Shown here piece after piece: positions 30,466-38,791 of a stretch of 64,000 nucleotides of DNA. Under the pieces are notes generated by a model. It made no database searches, had not been told where the DNA came from, and worked only from the letters and a program-made list of their open reading frames with translations. The translations under genes were made by a program, and so were the position numbers. Source of the stretch: Vermiculatibacterium agrestimuris (lineage in GTDB: Bacteria > Bacillota > Clostridia > Oscillospirales > Oscillospiraceae). Numbering within the stretch: position 1 is the first letter of the stretch; each line of letters opens with the position of its first letter. The DNA is taken from positions 1 to 64,000 of the forward strand of contig NZ_CALPCU010000014.1 in assembly GCF_943193085.1 (NCBI RefSeq), written 5' to 3'.

Positions 30466-31842
30466 TGCCTGTTTTGAATTGTCCTCCTCTATTTGGTGGT
30501 GAGAGGAGATAGGGGTGATGGGCTCGTCGTGCTCGAAGGACTCAAAGTAGTCCTCGTCCTGCAGCACGGGCCGGCGGTGGCGCACAAAGGCCATGAGCAG
30601 GGGGTAGAGCACGGTGGCGATGATGCCGCCGGAAAAGCCGTTGTTGTAGAGGTTGATGCCCGCCACCGGGCCGCCGGTGTGGAGCACCAGGCAGGAGTGG
30701 AGGAAGCCCGCCAGAATGCCGCAGGGCCAGCCGAAGTAGCCGGAAATGGGGGCCAGGGTGGTGCCGAAAAGGCCGGCCAGCTGGGAGGAGTAATCGGTGA
30801 GGTTCCACTCCATTACCGCGCCGCCCAGCACGACCCCCAGCATAATGGGGATGATGTTCCGGGCGTGCTTGCCATAGGCGGAAAAGCCCATAATGGTGAG
30901 GATGCCGCCCAGAGTAGGGCCGTTTAAGTCCCCGCCGATGAGGAGGATGTAGCCGGTGGCGATGAGGCCGTTGATCCCCATGTTAATGAGCACGGGTGCG
31001 GCGCCGTAAGTACGCAGAAAGTCGCTGGGGGAGCGGCCGGTGGCCTTGAGCAGGTAACGGTAGCCCGCCCAGGCCGCCCAGGGGGGGCGGCCGCAGAAGA
31101 AGAGGCCGCCGAGGATGAGCGCGCCGCAGAATACGCCCATGACCAGGGTAAACAGGCCGTTGTAGCCGGTGGCCCAGTGGAGGGCGGTGGTGGGGGTGTG
31201 GCCAAGGGAGGTGAGTACCGGCACCAGGATCATAGCCACCAGGCCGCAGGCGAAGCCCATGTTGTAAAGGTTCATGCCGTTCTGGATCTTGAAGGTGTAG
31301 GCCGACAGGGCGGGGAGGAGGAAGCCGACGAGCACGCCCAGTAAAAGTCCGGCCGCCAGAGACCAGGGAGATGGGACGGCAAAACAGATAAAGCTCACCA
31401 CAGGAGCCAGGCAGGTGGACAAAAGCCCCACGTTGGAATACTTCACAAAGGGCTCCCGGCGAAAGCGGGCGTAGAGAAAGGCGCCCAGGAGGAAGGGCCA
31501 GATGTTGAAGACATTTTTGCCGAACAGGGAGAATCCGCTCATCAGGCCCAGCACCATCAGGGTGGTGCCGTTGAGGGGATCTCCCACCAGGTGGAGCACC
31601 ATCAGGCTGATGAGCACCACAAGGGCGGAGTTGACCAAAGCCGCCCCCGCCCCCGCCAGAGCGATGTAGTCGGTGATGAGGGTGTCCCCCTCAAGAACGA
31701 TGCGGCCCAGGCCATTCCAGATGTTGCCGGGGCTGTCCAGCAGAAAGGCCAGGGCGATCAAAAGGGCGCAGTAAATCAGTGCGGCAGGGAATATCCGCTC
31801 ATAGCGCATTTTTCCTTCCTGACGGCTCTGGGGCATACCCAT
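30463..31842 (-). CDS. DUF1576 polytopic membrane protein
   Basis: Membrane protein of about 450 aa with 10-12 hydrophobic segments, assigned to DUF1576. It shows an internal duplication: LNGTTLMVLGLMSGFSLFGKN with NIWPFLLGAFLYAR in the first half mirrors LNGPTLGGILTIMGFSAYGK with NIIPIMLGVVLGG in the second, and NGMNLYNMGFACGLVA mirrors AGINLYNNGFSGGIIA. Such inverted-half symmetry is typical of transporters; substrate unknown. The tail EDYFESFEHDEPITPI is acidic. Three starts are possible: 31842, 31836 or 31809. The last (MRYERIF) has GGAAGG 4 nt upstream. It follows ribF by 7 bp. Confidence 0.75.
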   Translation of the reverse strand: MGMPQSRQEGKMRYERIFPAALIYCALLIALAFLLDSPGNIWNGLGRIVLEGDTLITDYIALAGAGAALVNSALVVLISLMVLHLVGDPLNGTTLMVLGLMSGFSLFGKNVFNIWPFLLGAFLYARFRREPFVKYSNVGLLSTCLAPVVSFICFAVPSPWSLAAGLLLGVLVGFLLPALSAYTFKIQNGMNLYNMGFACGLVAMILVPVLTSLGHTPTTALHWATGYNGLFTLVMGVFCGALILGGLFFCGRPPWAAWAGYRYLLKATGRSPSDFLRTYGAAPVLINMGINGLIATGYILLIGGDLNGPTLGGILTIMGFSAYGKHARNIIPIMLGVVLGGAVMEWNLTDYSSQLAGLFGTTLAPISGYFGWPCGILAGFLHSCLVLHTGGPVAGINLYNNGFSGGIIATVLYPLLMAFVRHRRPVLQDEDYFESFEHDEPITPISSHHQIEEDNSKQA

Positions 31843-31849
31843 CCCTCCC

Positions 31850-32794
31850 TTAAGACGTAGGGTGACTCGCGAAAAAATCCCGGGTCTGCTGGGCGTTGCG
31901 CATAACTTCCTCTTTCAGTTCATCCAGTGTATCAAATTTTCGCTCCGGGCGCAAGTAGGTGTAAAACTCCATGCGCACCTGTCGGCCGTAGAGGTCGCCG
32001 TCAAAATCCAGCAGGAAACCCTCCACAGTCACCGCGTCGCTGTCATCCACCGTGGGGCGGATCCCCACGTTGGTCACCGCCGGATAGGGCCCCGAGCCGG
32101 GGAGGCACGCCTGATGGTCAGAATAGCCGGGGAGCACCCAAACCTTTGTGGCATAGACGCCGAAGGCGGGTGAGAGGGCGCCGGCGGGCAGGTGGAGGTT
32201 CACCGTGGGAAAGCCCAGGGTGGAGCCCAGCTTTTTGCCGTGGGAAACGGTGGCGGTGAAGGTGTGGGGATGGCCCAGCAGGCGCACCGCCTGGGCCATC
32301 TCTCCCTGGGCGATGAGGTTGCGGATGGCGGTGGAGGAGACGGTGATCCCCTCCTGCTCCACCTTGGCCACGATGTCACAGCCGATGCCCAGCTCGGCGC
32401 AGAGCTGCTGGAGCCGCTGGGGATTGCCCTCCCCCTTGTAGCCGAAGTGAAAGTCATGGCCCGCCACCAGGTGGACGGCATGGTGGATGCCCACCAGGTA
32501 GTCGGTGACGAACTCCCGCCAGGGGGTGTGCATCATCCGCTGGTCATAGTGGCACACGATCACGTCCCGGATGCCGAAGAGGCGGTGCATGAGCCCCGCC
32601 CGGTCGGCGGGAGTGGACAGCAGGGGCACAGGGGTGTGGAGGATAAGGGAGGAGGGGTGGAGGTCGAAGGTGAGGGCGGAGGGGATGGCCCCCAGTTCCT
32701 CCGCCCGCTGGGTGGAGAGGTTCAAAAGAGCCTGGTGTCCGACATGGACGCCGTCAAAAAATCCCAGGGCAATGACGCGCTTTGTGTTTTCCAA
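31850..32794 (-). CDS. ribF: Bifunctional riboflavin kinase/FAD synthetase
   Basis: Makes FMN and FAD from riboflavin, 314 aa. The N-terminal FAD-synthetase domain shows ALGFFDGVHVGHQALLN (HxGH-like nucleotidyl motif), HDFHFGYKGEGNP and ISSTAIR-type VSSTAIRNLIAQGEM. The C-terminal riboflavin kinase domain begins near GKKLGSTLGFPTVNLHLP and includes the PTV and AVTNVGIRPT motifs. Start is TTG at 32794, preceded by AAGGAG with 9-nt spacing. It is the end of the infB-rbfA-nrnA-truB-ribF run, a common Firmicute order. Confidence 0.95.
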   Translation of the reverse strand: MENTKRVIALGFFDGVHVGHQALLNLSTQRAEELGAIPSALTFDLHPSSLILHTPVPLLSTPADRAGLMHRLFGIRDVIVCHYDQRMMHTPWREFVTDYLVGIHHAVHLVAGHDFHFGYKGEGNPQRLQQLCAELGIGCDIVAKVEQEGITVSSTAIRNLIAQGEMAQAVRLLGHPHTFTATVSHGKKLGSTLGFPTVNLHLPAGALSPAFGVYATKVWVLPGYSDHQACLPGSGPYPAVTNVGIRPTVDDSDAVTVEGFLLDFDGDLYGRQVRMEFYTYLRPERKFDTLDELKEEVMRNAQQTRDFFASHPTS

Positions 32795-32848
32795 ATCTGA
32801 TATCTCCTTGTCGTTTATCCCGTGAGGCGGCCGCAGCGGGCGATATGG

Positions 32849-33754
32849 TCACACCTCGAAAAAGCTTTTGATGGTGGTCAGCCTTCCCCTTTTCAGCTCG
32901 CCCAACAGGAGAAACTCCCCCTGGGGGCCGTAGACCCGGTATTCCCCGTCCGTTCCCTGCCAGGGGATGGGATTGCCGTGGCGCAGCCGCTGGGCCTGTC
33001 CGGCATTTGCGGTGAGGGCGGGCCGGTCTTGGAAAAGAGCGTCCACCGGACGGAGCAGGGCCTCCGGGTCGGAGCTTTCGATGACTGCGTGGAGGGGCAG
33101 GGCCTCCGTCAGGGAAAAGCCGCAGGCGGAGCTGCGCAGAAGGGCGGACATACAGCCGCCGCAGCCCAGGGCCTGGCCGATGTCGTGGCAGAGGGTGCGG
33201 ATGTAGGTGCCCTTGGAGCAGCGGACACGGAGAAAATAGTGCCCGGACAGTTCGGCGGGGCCGATGGGAAGGGGGGTGAAGGCGGGGGTGAGACCTTCCG
33301 CCAGTTCCAGGGCGTGGATGGTCACCCGGCGCTCCTTCCGCTCCACCTCTACGCCCTTCCGGGCCAGCTCGTAGAGCTTTTTGCCGCCGATCTTCACCGC
33401 CGAATACATGGGGGGCACCTGGCCGATCTCCCCCCGAAAGCGCCCCAGAACGGCCTCCAATTCTTCCCGGGAGACCTGAACGGGATGCTCCTCCAGGATC
33501 TGGCCGGAGGTGTCCTGGGTGTTGGTGGTGAGGCCCAGGCGCAGGCCGGCGATATACTCCTTCTCCTCGGTCTCGGCAAACTGGACAGCCCGGGTACACC
33601 GGCCCACGAAGACGGGCAGCACGCCGGTGGCCATGGGATCCAGAGTGCCGGCGTGGCCGACCCGTTTTTCATGGAAGGCCCCCCGGAGCTTGGCGCACAC
33701 ATCCATGCTGGTCCAGTCCTGGGGCTTGTGGATGATGATGAGACCGTTAGCCAT
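32849..33754 (-). CDS. truB: tRNA pseudouridine55 synthase
   Basis: Forms pseudouridine 55 in the T-loop of tRNAs, 301 aa. The N-terminus GLIIIHKPQDWTSMDVCAKL and the catalytic block RVGHAGTLDPMATGVLPV, with the active-site Asp, are canonical; YSAVKIGGKKLYELARKG and RVRCSKGTYIRTLCHDIG follow. A C-terminal PUA-like extension is present. The ATG at 33754 overlaps the nrnA end by 8 bp. Confidence 0.96.
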   Translation of the reverse strand: MANGLIIIHKPQDWTSMDVCAKLRGAFHEKRVGHAGTLDPMATGVLPVFVGRCTRAVQFAETEEKEYIAGLRLGLTTNTQDTSGQILEEHPVQVSREELEAVLGRFRGEIGQVPPMYSAVKIGGKKLYELARKGVEVERKERRVTIHALELAEGLTPAFTPLPIGPAELSGHYFLRVRCSKGTYIRTLCHDIGQALGCGGCMSALLRSSACGFSLTEALPLHAVIESSDPEALLRPVDALFQDRPALTANAGQAQRLRHGNPIPWQGTDGEYRVYGPQGEFLLLGELKRGRLTTIKSFFEV

Positions 33755-34700
33755 TTTTCTGCACCTGCCGGATAGCCCCCAGAATGGCCGCCTTGGCGGT
33801 TTCCACACTGCCCATAACAGTGCAGCCGGAGGCGGCGGCGTGACCGCCGCCCCCCAGCAGGGCGCAGACCTTGGAGGCGTTGAGCTCCGCCCCGGTGCGC
33901 ACCGACAGCTTGCACTCGCCGGGCGCCAGCTCCCGGATGGTGACGGCGGTGCGCACCCCTTCCAGCTGGCCGGTGAAGGCGGCGATGTCCTCGGCATCCT
34001 CCTCCCGGGCATGGAGCGCGGCCATGTCTGCCAGGGTGATGGAGGCCAGGGCGATCTGGCCGTCGTCATGGAGCTCCATGGTCTCCATAATGCGCCCCTC
34101 CAGCCGCAGGCGCACATAGCTCTTGGTGCGGAAGTGGCGCTTATTGACCCCGGCGGCGTCGATACCGGTCTCCATCAGCTGCGCCGCCACCCGGTGGGTG
34201 TTGGGGGAGGTGTTGGAGTACATAAAGCAGCCTGTGTCGGTGCTCACCGCCACATAGAGGGGAAGGGCCACCTCGGCTGTGAGGGAGCCCCACTCCTGCA
34301 CCAGGGCGAAAATGATCTCCCCGCAGGCGGCCTTGTCCGGCTCCACGCAGTTATATTGGGCGAAGTGCTCGTTGGAGGGGTGGTGGTCGATGGACAGCTC
34401 TACTTTGTCCTTCCATTCCTGGGCGCTGGCGGGAAAGAGGCCCTGGCTGGCGATATCCACCGCCACGATGTGTTCGGGGCGGAAGTCCGCCGGAGCCAGC
34501 ACCCCGTCCAGATAGGGGGTGAAGAGGGTGGTGGCGTCCTCGTTGGGGAGGAGCCAGGCGGTCTTGCCCTGGGCGCGCAGGGCCTTGCACAGGGCGATGG
34601 CGCAGCCCAGAGTATCCCCGTCGGGGCGCTTGTGGGTGAGGATGAGAAAGCCGTCCCGCTCCAAAAGCCAGCAGCCGGCCTCGCGATAGGTGACGTCCAT
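33747..34700 (-). CDS. nrnA: DHH-family phosphoesterase (NrnA-type oligoribonuclease/pAp phosphatase)
   Basis: Degrades short RNA oligomers and 3'-phosphoadenosine 5'-phosphate, 317 aa. The DHH domain has ILTHKRPDGDTLGCAIAL, AVDIASQGLF and the name motif LSIDHHPSNEHF; the DHHA1 substrate-binding domain ends with LLGGGGHAAASGCTV. Mn-dependent cytosolic enzyme. AGGAGG precedes the ATG. It sits between rbfA and truB as in many Firmicutes. Confidence 0.93.
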   Translation of the reverse strand: MDVTYREAGCWLLERDGFLILTHKRPDGDTLGCAIALCKALRAQGKTAWLLPNEDATTLFTPYLDGVLAPADFRPEHIVAVDIASQGLFPASAQEWKDKVELSIDHHPSNEHFAQYNCVEPDKAACGEIIFALVQEWGSLTAEVALPLYVAVSTDTGCFMYSNTSPNTHRVAAQLMETGIDAAGVNKRHFRTKSYVRLRLEGRIMETMELHDDGQIALASITLADMAALHAREEDAEDIAAFTGQLEGVRTAVTIRELAPGECKLSVRTGAELNASKVCALLGGGGHAAASGCTVMGSVETAKAAILGAIRQVQKNG

Positions 34701-34712
34701 GGGGGAACCTCC

Positions 34713-35051
34713 TTATTTGTCCAGGCCCTCGATGAGCTCCAGAATGTGGGCGCCCTTGGCCATGGAGTCGTCCCGAAGGAAGGTCAGCTCGGGGGTATAG
34801 CGCAGGGAGAGGGTGTGGCCCAGCTCCCGCCGGAGATAGCCGGAGGCGGACTTCAGGCCCTTGATGACCTGATCCACGTCGGACTGGTCCAGGGCGCTGA
34901 TATAGATTTTGGCGTATTTCAAGTCGGGGGTGGTCTCCACGGCGGTGACGGAGATGAGTCCCCGGACGCGGGGATCCTTTACGCTGCGGATGAGCTCTGC
35001 CATGGCGCGCTGGATCTCTTCATTGATGCGGCCCATGCGGGTGGCGGACAT
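34713..35051 (-). CDS. rbfA: Ribosome-binding factor A
   Basis: 30S maturation factor binding near the 5' end helix of 16S rRNA, 112 aa. It has a KH-type fold with RMGRINEEIQRAMAELIRSV, DPRVRGLISVTAVETTPDLK and YAKIYISALD, then LRYTPELTFLRDDS. AGAGGTG lies 8 nt before the ATG. It would normally follow infB directly, but here a 72-aa XRE gene is placed between them. Confidence 0.95.
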   Translation of the reverse strand: MSATRMGRINEEIQRAMAELIRSVKDPRVRGLISVTAVETTPDLKYAKIYISALDQSDVDQVIKGLKSASGYLRRELGHTLSLRYTPELTFLRDDSMAKGAHILELIEGLDK

Positions 35052-35085
35052 ATGGTTTCACCTCTTGGTTTTGTATTTCTTTCAG

Positions 35086-35304
35086 TTATTTGATGTCGGA
35101 AAGTCCCAGAAGGTAGTCGGATGATACGTTATAGTGTTCGCAAATCAGCACCAATTTTTCAAGGGTGGTCGTCTTTTTTCCGTTTTCCATATCGCTGATT
35201 TGCGCTGTTGAAATTTCAAGAAAATCCGCAAGGTCTTGCTGTTGTTCGCCGTTTGCCTTGCGTGTCTCGCGCAGACGGAGGCCAAATTCCTTTTTATTTA
35301 GCAT
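35086..35304 (-). CDS. XRE-family HTH regulator, 72 aa, between infB and rbfA
   Basis: Compact Cro/CI-type repressor: GLRLRETRKANGEQQQDLAD, LEISTAQISDMENGKKTTTL and a tail VSSDYLLGLSDIK typical of phage- or ICE-type XRE proteins. It is clearly AT-richer than its neighbours (the 60 bases 35101-35160 contain 25 G+C), which suggests acquisition from elsewhere. AAGGGGG precedes the ATG. Immediately upstream are two near-identical palindromes flanking a consensus promoter for a divergent small ORF. It is co-directional with infB and rbfA. Confidence 0.9.
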   Translation of the reverse strand: MLNKKEFGLRLRETRKANGEQQQDLADFLEISTAQISDMENGKKTTTLEKLVLICEHYNVSSDYLLGLSDIK

Positions 35305-35314
35305 AAGTACCCCC

Positions 35315-35361
35315 TTGACAAGTTAGCAATTTGCTATATAATAGAATTAGCAAATTGCTAA
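35315..35361. promoter_or_regulatory. Consensus promoter with two XRE-type operators
   Basis: On plus, TTGACA (35315-35320), 16-bp spacer, TATAAT (35337-35342). Operator 1, TTAGCAATTTGCTAT (35323-35337), fills the spacer. Operator 2, TTAGCAAATTGCTAA (35347-35361), is a perfect palindrome around a central A over the start site. The centres are about 24 bp apart. This is a classic layout for repression of the plus-strand ORF and autoregulation of the XRE gene. Confidence 0.8.
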
Positions 35362-35375
35362 ATGAGGTGATGAAA

Positions 35376-35534
35376 ATGAACTGTCTATTTGAAATGCTCT
35401 TCCTGGCCTGGTGCAAGCAATATGACCCTCAAACCTTCCCGCAGGCCAAAGACTATGGCCTGTATACCTTCCGGGAGGGTCTCCAACTGGGGCTGTGCCT
35501 TATGTCAGCGGGGCTGGGAGCATGGACAGATTAA
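35376..35534 (+). CDS. Small hypothetical protein, 52 aa, under XRE operators
   Basis: Begins MNCLFEMLFLAWCKQYDPQT; contains a hydrophobic N-terminal stretch and a second one near LQLGLCLMSAGLG. No known family. ATG at 35376 has GAGG 8 nt upstream; ATG at 35370 is too close to the SD. It runs antisense to the rRNA-maturation operon and starts directly behind the double-operator promoter, so the XRE protein probably represses it. A toxin-like or peptide role is possible but not shown. Confidence 0.55.
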   Translation: MNCLFEMLFLAWCKQYDPQTFPQAKDYGLYTFREGLQLGLCLMSAGLGAWTD

Positions 35535-35538
35535 GGAA

Positions 35539-35561
35539 AGGGCGGGCGAAACGCCCGCCCT
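35539..35561. terminator. Hairpin between infB stop and small ORF stop
   Basis: AGGGCGGGCG (35539-35548) pairs with CGCCCGCCCT (35552-35561), loop AAA. On minus it is followed by TTCCTT, a weak T-rich tail, 12 bp after the infB stop, so it may reduce transcription into the XRE-rbfA part. Confidence 0.6.
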
Positions 35562-35572
35562 CGTCGCTGTTA

Positions 35573-37936
35573 TTATACCTCGATCTGCTCCATGAGGAAG
35601 GCCTCGATCACGTCGCCCTCCTTGATGTCCTGCCATTTTTCAAAGGTGATGCCGCACTCGTAGCCCTGGGCCACTTCCTTCACGCTGTCCTTGAAGCGCT
35701 GGAGGGAGGCGATGGCGCCGTCGTAGATGACGATGTTGTCCCGGAGAAGCCGCATCTGGGCCCCCCGCTGGATGCGCCCGTCGGTGACGTAGCAGCCGGC
35801 CACCATGCCCACGCCGGTGATACGGAACACGCTGCGCACCTCGGCGTGGCCCAGCTCCACCTCCTTGAACTTGGGGGCGAGCATGCCCTTCATGGCGGTC
35901 TCGATCTCCTCGATGGCGTCGTAGATGACCCGGTACATCCGCATGTCCACGTGATCCCGGGCGGCATTCTGCTTGGCGTTCTCGTTGGGCCGGACATTGA
36001 AGCCCACGATGATGGCGCCGCTGGTGGCGGCCAGCATCACGTCGGACTCATTGATGGCGCCCACGGCCGAGTGGATGACCTTCACCCGAACCTCCTCATT
36101 GGAGATCTTCTCCAGGGACTGCTTCACCGCCTCGGCGGAGCCCTGGACGTCGGCCTTGACGATGATGTTCAGGGTCTTCATCTCCCCCTGCTGGATCTGG
36201 CTGAACAGATCCTCCAGGGTCACCTTGCCCTGGGGCCCGGCGGCGGCCATCTTCTGGTCGTGCTTGCGCTGGTCGGCCAGCTCCCGGGCCATGCGCTCGT
36301 CGGCCACGGCGTGGAAGTCGTCGCCGGCGGAGGGCACCTCCGCCATGCCGATGATCTCCACAGGCACCGAGGGCCCGGCGTGCTCCACCTTCTCGCCGGA
36401 GGCGGTGGTCATGGCCCGGACACGGCCCACGGCGGTGCCGGCGATGATCACGTCGCCCTGGTTGAGGGTGCCGTTTTGCACCAGCAGAGTGGCCACGGGG
36501 CCGCGGCCCTTGTCCAGCCGGGCCTCCACCACCGCGCCGTGGGCGGAGCGGGCGGGGTTGGCCTTCAGCTCCCGCATCTCGGCGGTGAGAGTGACCATCT
36601 CCAGCAGGGTGTCGATGCCCGCTCCGGTCTTGGCGGAGATGGGACAGATGATGGTCTCGCCGCCCCACTCCTCGGGCACCAGCTCGTACTCAGTGAGCTG
36701 CTGCTTGATCCGCTCGGGGTTGGCCTCGGGCTTATCCATCTTGTTGATGGCCACGATGACGGGGATCTCGGCCGCCTTGGCGTGGTTGATGGACTCCACG
36801 GTCTGGGGCATGATGCCGTCGTCGGCGGCCACCACCAGGATGGCGATGTCGGTGATCATGGCGCCCCGGGCCCGCATGGCGGTGAAGGCCTCGTGGCCGG
36901 GGGTGTCCAGGAAGGTGATGGGCTTGCCGCCCACCTCCACCTGGTAGGCGCCGATGTGCTGGGTGATGCCGCCGGCCTCGCCCTCGGTGACGTGGGCGTT
37001 GCGGATATAGTCCAGAAGGGAGGTCTTGCCGTGGTCCACGTGGCCCATGACCACCACCACGGGGGCCCGGGCGACCAGATCCTCCTCCTTGTCCTCGGCG
37101 GTGTCGATGAGCTTCTCCTCGATGGTGACGATGACCTCCTTCTCCACCTTGCAGCCCATCTCTTCCGCGATGATGGCGGCGGTGTCGAAGTCGATGACGT
37201 CGCTCATGGAGGCCATGACCCCGTTTTTCATCAGGGTCTTGACCACCTCGGCTCCCGTCTTCTTCATTCGGGAGGCCAGCTCGCTCACGGCGATCTCGTC
37301 GGGGATGAGCACCTTTACAGGGGCCTTCTTGGCGATCTCCAGCTGGAGACGGCGCATCTTCTCCAGCTCCTCCTGGCGGCGCTTGTTGCCGCCGAAGCTG
37401 CTGGCCCGGCGCTGGTTGGCGCCCCGGTTGCGGAACTTCTCCCGGCCCGCGTCCATCTGCTTGGTCTTGGACGAGGCGATGCGCTCCAGCTTCTCGTCGT
37501 ACTTATCCAGGTTCACCGCCCCGCCCTTGCGGGTGTCCACCACCCGCTTCTCCGGCACCCGGCTGGCGGGCCGTTGGGCAGCGGGCTGCTGGGGCTTGGC
37601 GGCAGGCTGGGCCTGCTGGGGCGCGGCGGCGGGCTTGCTCTCCGCCTTGGGGGCCTCCGGCGCGGCGCCGGCCTCGGCCTGCTTGGGTGCGTCTGCCTTG
37701 GGAGCCTCCTGGGCGGGCTTTGGCTCGTGGTAGACGTCGGCGAAGATGCTCTCGATGCTCTCCACCTGATTGTGCTGGGTCAGGTACTCAAAGATCAGGG
37801 AGAGCTCCCTGGTCTCCAGCGCCTGCATAGGGTTCTTGGGGGCCGTGGCGTACTGGGTGAGGATCTCGGTGATCTCCTTGGTGCTCCGATCCAGATCCTT
37901 GGCCACATCACGGACGCGATACTTGATATTCAGCAA
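35573..37936 (-). CDS. infB: Translation initiation factor IF-2
   Basis: GTPase that brings fMet-tRNA to the 30S initiation complex, 787 aa. An N-terminal IF2-N helix bundle (MLNIKYRVRDVAKDLDR) is followed by an Ala/Pro/Gln-rich linker (about 75-150) and a second IF2-N domain. The G domain has VVVMGHVDHGKTSLLDYIR, the IGAYQVE switch region, FLDTPGHEAFTAMRARG and VAINKMDKP, then domains II-IV. I start at TTG 37936, with GGAGGTG 8-9 nt upstream; the longer frame to 37972 would include the SD itself. A long inverted repeat lies just upstream. Confidence 0.96.
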   Translation of the reverse strand: MLNIKYRVRDVAKDLDRSTKEITEILTQYATAPKNPMQALETRELSLIFEYLTQHNQVESIESIFADVYHEPKPAQEAPKADAPKQAEAGAAPEAPKAESKPAAAPQQAQPAAKPQQPAAQRPASRVPEKRVVDTRKGGAVNLDKYDEKLERIASSKTKQMDAGREKFRNRGANQRRASSFGGNKRRQEELEKMRRLQLEIAKKAPVKVLIPDEIAVSELASRMKKTGAEVVKTLMKNGVMASMSDVIDFDTAAIIAEEMGCKVEKEVIVTIEEKLIDTAEDKEEDLVARAPVVVVMGHVDHGKTSLLDYIRNAHVTEGEAGGITQHIGAYQVEVGGKPITFLDTPGHEAFTAMRARGAMITDIAILVVAADDGIMPQTVESINHAKAAEIPVIVAINKMDKPEANPERIKQQLTEYELVPEEWGGETIICPISAKTGAGIDTLLEMVTLTAEMRELKANPARSAHGAVVEARLDKGRGPVATLLVQNGTLNQGDVIIAGTAVGRVRAMTTASGEKVEHAGPSVPVEIIGMAEVPSAGDDFHAVADERMARELADQRKHDQKMAAAGPQGKVTLEDLFSQIQQGEMKTLNIIVKADVQGSAEAVKQSLEKISNEEVRVKVIHSAVGAINESDVMLAATSGAIIVGFNVRPNENAKQNAARDHVDMRMYRVIYDAIEEIETAMKGMLAPKFKEVELGHAEVRSVFRITGVGMVAGCYVTDGRIQRGAQMRLLRDNIVIYDGAIASLQRFKDSVKEVAQGYECGITFEKWQDIKEGDVIEAFLMEQIEV

Positions 37937-37959
37937 ATGAAGCCACCTCCATTTTGGTG

Positions 37960-38018
37960 GGACTTGTGCCAATGAGAAAGGGGGAGAGCCTCTCCCGCCC
38001 TCTCATTGGTACAAGTCC
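37960..38018. repeat. Long inverted repeat between ylxQ and infB
   Basis: Outer arms 37960-37977 and 38001-38018 are 18 bp with one G-T mismatch (outer sequence GGACTTGT, inner CCAATGAGA). Inside is a further GGGAGAG/TCTCCC helix. In the operon mRNA the hairpin ends about a dozen bases before the infB SD. No T-run follows, so it is not a simple terminator. Confidence 0.75.
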
Positions 38019-38043
38019 GGTCAGTTGTTTCTCACGATGGTGC

Positions 38044-38505
38044 TCATGTCTTCCTGCCCTCTGCGGGAGGCGCGGCCCAGGGCTTGCGGCTCTTGGCCTG
38101 GCGGGCCTTTTCCTTGGCGCGCTGCTCCCTGCGGCGGCGATCCTGCTTGGCCGCCTTTTTACCCAGGGTCTCAGCGGCGGCGCCATAGCGCTCCGGGTCG
38201 GCCTGAGAGAGCTTTTGGACTGCTGTGGCGGCCAGGCCCATATCGGTGAGGGCCACCACGGCGCAGCTGGCTCTGCCCAGAGCCCCGCCCAGCTCCGCCT
38301 TGGTCAGGGGGAGGGTGAGTACAGGGGCGTTGCCCTGCTGTCCCAGGGACTCCGCTTTCCGGCGGGTATTGTCGGCGGCGTCGGAGGCCAACAGGATGAC
38401 CCGGGCTTTGTGGCCCAGCGCGGCGGCGGCGGTGGGTTCCTCCCCCAGCTCCGCCTTGCCTGCCCTGCGGCAGAGACCCAAAAGGCCGGTGAGGCCGTTA
38501 TCCAT
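38044..38505 (-). CDS. ylxQ: L7Ae-family RNA-binding protein (YlxQ)
   Basis: L7Ae/L30e-type protein, normally about 100 aa, here 153 aa. The core has LTGLLGLCRRAGKAELGEEP, ARVILLASDAADNTRRKAES and ALGRASCAVVALTDMGLAAT. A basic C-terminal extension (AKQDRRRREQRAKEKARQAK) is added, probably for RNA contact. The ATG at 38505 lies inside the ylxR end. It belongs to the nusA-infB operon in Firmicutes. Confidence 0.9.
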   Translation of the reverse strand: MDNGLTGLLGLCRRAGKAELGEEPTAAAALGHKARVILLASDAADNTRRKAESLGQQGNAPVLTLPLTKAELGGALGRASCAVVALTDMGLAATAVQKLSQADPERYGAAAETLGKKAAKQDRRRREQRAKEKARQAKSRKPWAAPPAEGRKT

Positions 38506-38773
38506 CGCCCTCACCCGCTTTCATCTGCGCCTCCATAGCCTCCCATACCTCGTCGGGGAGGGGGGCGGAGAAGGCCCGCTCCAGAGCCCGGGACTTGCGC
38601 ACCTTCTTCAAACACTCGGTGCTGGGACACACATAGGCCCCACGGCCCGGCTTTTTGCCCTTGAAATCCAGGGAGACCTCCCCCTCGGGGGAGCGAACCA
38701 CCCGGATCAGCTCCGGCTTGGGCTTATGCTCCCGGCAGCCAAGGCATTGGCGCACGGGTATTTTTTTTGGCAT
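38498..38773 (-). CDS. ylxR: YlxR (DUF448) RNA-binding protein
   Basis: A 91-aa nucleic-acid-binding protein of the DUF448/YlxR family, always found after nusA. Signature PVRQCLGCREHKPKPELIRV and GRGAYVCPSTECLKKVRKSR, with Cys pairs and conserved GRGAY. It has been linked to RNase P modulation in related bacteria. AAAGGGGG precedes the ATG; it overlaps ylxQ. Confidence 0.95.
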   Translation of the reverse strand: MPKKIPVRQCLGCREHKPKPELIRVVRSPEGEVSLDFKGKKPGRGAYVCPSTECLKKVRKSRALERAFSAPLPDEVWEAMEAQMKAGEGDG

Positions 38774-38791
38774 AAGGGAGTTCCCCCTTTT

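Noticed and set aside
35495..37975. 826-codon open frame on plus, opposite infB
   Set aside because: Antisense shadow caused by high GC at codon position 3; product is His/Gly/Leu-rich low-complexity with no motif, while the minus strand encodes IF-2.
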